Of a DNA stretch of 64,000 bases, positions 62,352-64,000 are shown piece by piece. Every line of letters begins with the position of its first letter. Position 1 is the first letter of the stretch. A program made the position numbers and the translations under genes. The stretch spans positions 1 through 64,000 of the forward strand of contig NZ_BJLP01000012.1 in assembly GCF_006538705.1 (NCBI RefSeq), in the 5' to 3' direction. The notes below the pieces were generated by a model that had not been told where the DNA came from, searched no databases, and saw only the letters and a list, made by a program, of their open reading frames with translations. The DNA comes from Cellulomonas uda (GTDB lineage: Bacteria > Actinomycetota > Actinomycetes > Actinomycetales > Cellulomonadaceae).

Positions 62352-63142
62352 TGGATCTTCACTCCCTTGATGATGACGTCGGACACGGGAGAGCCGTCGG
62401 TCGACCCGTCCGCAGTGCCCGCGTCGGCGATGGCCGTGACGACGTCCAGACCGGACGTCACCTTGCCGAACACGGTGTAGCCACCCGCCCCGTCGGACGG
62501 GATCCTGCTGTCGTCGTAGACGATGAAGAACTGCGAGCCCATCGAGCTGCCGTTGCCGCTCTGCCGCGCCATGGCGATGGTGCCCGCGGGGTACTGCTCG
62601 TCGGCGGGGGCGTTCTCGACCGGACCCCACGAGTACCCGGGTCCGCCCATGCCGGTGCCCTCGGGGTCGCCGCACTGCAGGACGTAGATGCCGTCCGTGG
62701 TGAGGCGGTGGCACTTCGTGCCGTCGAAGAACCCGTCCTGCGCGAGCGTCACGAAGTTCGCGACCGCCTGGGGTGCCGCGGCGCCGTCGAGGCTGATGCC
62801 GAGCGCGCCCTGGCCGAGCGTGATCTCGCCGGTCCACGTGCGGTCCTCGGCGAGCGCCGGGGCGGGGACGAGGTCGGAGTTCGTCGGCTCGCCGGTCGGT
62901 GCGCCCGCGGTGGCGGCCGGCGAGACCGGATCGGTCGGGGACCCGGCGGTGTCGTCGGACCCACCGGCGACGACCGCGGCGACGACGCCGATCACGACGA
63001 CCAGCGCCCCGACGACCGCCCCCGCGACGATGCGCTGGCGGCGCTGGCGCGCCCTGGCCTCGGCCTGCCGTGCCTGCCACTTCTCGAACCGGCGGCGCTC
63101 GTACTCGCGCTCGCGCTTGTTGGACACCCGCTTGTTGGACAC
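62348..63142 (-). CDS. Membrane-anchored cyclophilin-type peptidyl-prolyl isomerase
   Basis: The product (264 aa) has a basic cytoplasmic N-terminus, one membrane helix (about 36-58), a Ser/Thr/Pro linker and an outside cyclophilin domain: NFVTLAQDGFFDGTKCHRL with the catalytic Arg, AMARQSGNGSSMGSQFFIVY and GYTVFGKVTSGLDVV. It would speed prolyl isomerisation of exported proteins. The start is duplicated: a 15-bp repeat gives VSNKR twice, each with GTG. GTG 63142 lies 5 bases after GAGGAG and is preferred over GTG 63127 and 63148. The DUF349 gene overlaps its end. Confidence 0.9.
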   Translation of the reverse strand: MSNKRVSNKREREYERRRFEKWQARQAEARARQRRQRIVAGAVVGALVVVIGVVAAVVAGGSDDTAGSPTDPVSPAATAGAPTGEPTNSDLVPAPALAEDRTWTGEITLGQGALGISLDGAAAPQAVANFVTLAQDGFFDGTKCHRLTTDGIYVLQCGDPEGTGMGGPGYSWGPVENAPADEQYPAGTIAMARQSGNGSSMGSQFFIVYDDSRIPSDGAGGYTVFGKVTSGLDVVTAIADAGTADGSTDGSPVSDVIIKGVKIQ

Positions 63143-63336
63143 CCGCACTCCTCGCGTGACTGTCGATGCACCGTACGAGCGGACGTCTCCCGCACCGTCG
63201 CACTGTGGAACCCCGGACAGTCTAGGCAGGTGACAGGGGTGTGCGATCCGCACGCCGCGCGCTGGGACGGCGTCCGGGTGACACGCGCTGGTCCCGGCGG
63301 CCGCGGCGCGCGTCGCCCGGCCGTCCGCGGGGCGTC

Positions 63337-63342
63337 TAGCCT
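63337..63342 (+). promoter_or_regulatory. -10 box of a probable leaderless mRNA (MBL-fold gene)
   Basis: TAGCCT ends seven bases before the GTG at 63350. No ribosome site lies between. Confidence 0.5.
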
Positions 63343-63349
63343 GCCTCTC

Positions 63350-64000
63350 GTGGAGCTCCTGACGGTCCTGTCCCCGGTGTTCGGTGCCCGCACGAGCGTG
63401 CTCGTCGCGGACGACGGTGCGTGCGTCGTCGTGGACGCGGGCGCGCTCGTCGCCGACGCGGTCGCCGCGCTCGTCGAGGAGCGGGGCCTCGCCCCGCAGG
63501 GTGTGCTCGTCACCCACGGCCACGCGGACCACGTGTGGGACGCCGGACCGCTCGCTCGGCGGCTCGGCGTCGCCGTGCACGTCCACGCGCGCGACGCGTA
63601 CCGGCTCGCGGACCCGTTCGGCACGCTCGGCGTGCTCGGGGGAGCGTCGCACTACCCGGCCGGCCCGCTCGCGCAGGCCCTGGCCGCGGTCGGGGCCGAC
63701 CCGGCGGCGTTCGAGCGTCCGGACGACCTGCGGACGTTCGGCACGCCGCGCGGTGCGGCCCCCGACGACGCGGGGGAGCGCGACGAGGACGTGCGGCTCG
63801 AGCTCGGGTCGATCGCCGTCGTGGCCCGGCACGCGCCCGGCCACACCGAGGGCTCCACGCTCTACCTCGTCGACGGCCTCGCGTTCACGGGCGACGTGCT
63901 GTTCGCGGGGACCGTCGGGCGCACCGACCTGCCGGGCGGCGACCAGGCGGTCATGACCCGCACGCTGCGGGACGTCGTCGCGCGCCTCGACCCGGCGACG
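63350..64000 (+). CDS. Metallo-beta-lactamase-fold hydrolase (3' end outside window)
   Basis: The first 217 codons are in the window and the gene continues beyond the end. VLVTHGHADHVWDAG is the HxHxDH metal site, and ARHAPGHTEGSTLYLVDG and FTGDVLFAGTVGRTDLPGGD follow, the arrangement of glyoxalase-II-like hydrolases. In actinobacteria such genes are common after the cyclophilin gene and near rsh. The start GTG gives VELLTVLSPVFG. The substrate is unknown; a hydroxyacylglutathione-type role is unlikely without glutathione, and mycothiol conjugates would be an alternative. Confidence 0.88.
   Translation, partial: MELLTVLSPVFGARTSVLVADDGACVVVDAGALVADAVAALVEERGLAPQGVLVTHGHADHVWDAGPLARRLGVAVHVHARDAYRLADPFGTLGVLGGASHYPAGPLAQALAAVGADPAAFERPDDLRTFGTPRGAAPDDAGERDEDVRLELGSIAVVARHAPGHTEGSTLYLVDGLAFTGDVLFAGTVGRTDLPGGDQAVMTRTLRDVVARLDPAT

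Overview
The window is very GC-rich (well above 70 % by eye), uses GTG starts heavily, and packs genes into operons whose stop and start codons overlap by four bases (ATGA or GTGA). Together with a PknG-type kinase, phosphatidylinositol-mannoside genes, a C50-carotenoid operon, SsgA-like protein and a beta-1,3-glucan-type locus, this points to a Gram-positive actinobacterium of the Micrococcales, most like Cellulomonas. The genus is an inference; no marker in the window settles it. I see no insertion sequence, prophage or CRISPR array.

Layout. 156-6728 (minus): glgX-treY-treZ, which makes trehalose from glycogen. 6844-7950 (minus): a GCS2-type carboxylate-amine ligase. 8287-12763 (plus): a three-gene polysaccharide operon (cellulose-synthase-like GT2, HlyD-like membrane protein, GH81 endo-beta-1,3-glucanase). 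12722-18553 (minus): a C50 carotenoid operon (crtE, crtB, crtI, crtYe, crtYf, crtEb) that ends in a pyrimidine-dimer-glycosylase-like gene, facing a divergent MarR regulator (18663). 19236-20623 (minus): a small ORF and a LacI regulator behind a promoter carrying two identical 15-bp boxes. 20707-21849: a PAP2 membrane protein with in-frame 15-bp repeats.

22042-34324 (plus) is the most striking block: ten consecutive genes (TelA, unknown, CbxX/CfqX AAA ATPase, GlnX-like membrane sensor, GlnH-like lipoprotein, coiled-coil unknown, PknG-like kinase, PP2C phosphatase, VWA protein, FHA protein), nearly all translationally coupled. It combines the known GlnX-GlnH-PknG amino-acid-sensing module with a phosphatase, a phosphothreonine reader and several chaperone or toxicant-response-like proteins.

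34347-39354 is a zone of gene decay around tRNA genes: an acyltransferase and a HAD/GH65 gene pair collapsed by internal deletions, and an ssgA-like gene frameshifted by a 20-bp tandem duplication. tRNA-Gly, tRNA-Cys and tRNA-Val (GAC) lie inside it, tRNA-Val (CAC) just beyond; intact pabB and pabC (folate) sit between the broken genes.

40062-64000 is conserved housekeeping: thrS, HIT, the PI/PIM lipid genes (pgsA, patA, pimA), pdxS and pdxT (vitamin B6), a YebC-like regulator, ruvCAB with an SOS-like box before ruvA, yajC-secD-secF-apt, rsh (ppGpp), then on the minus strand an AbiEi-like protein, a DUF349 protein and a membrane cyclophilin, and finally a metallo-beta-lactamase-fold gene cut by the window end. 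Several genes here (pabB, the aminotransferase at 48030, pdxT, the last gene) have a -10 hexamer 6-7 bases before the start codon, which suggests leaderless mRNAs.
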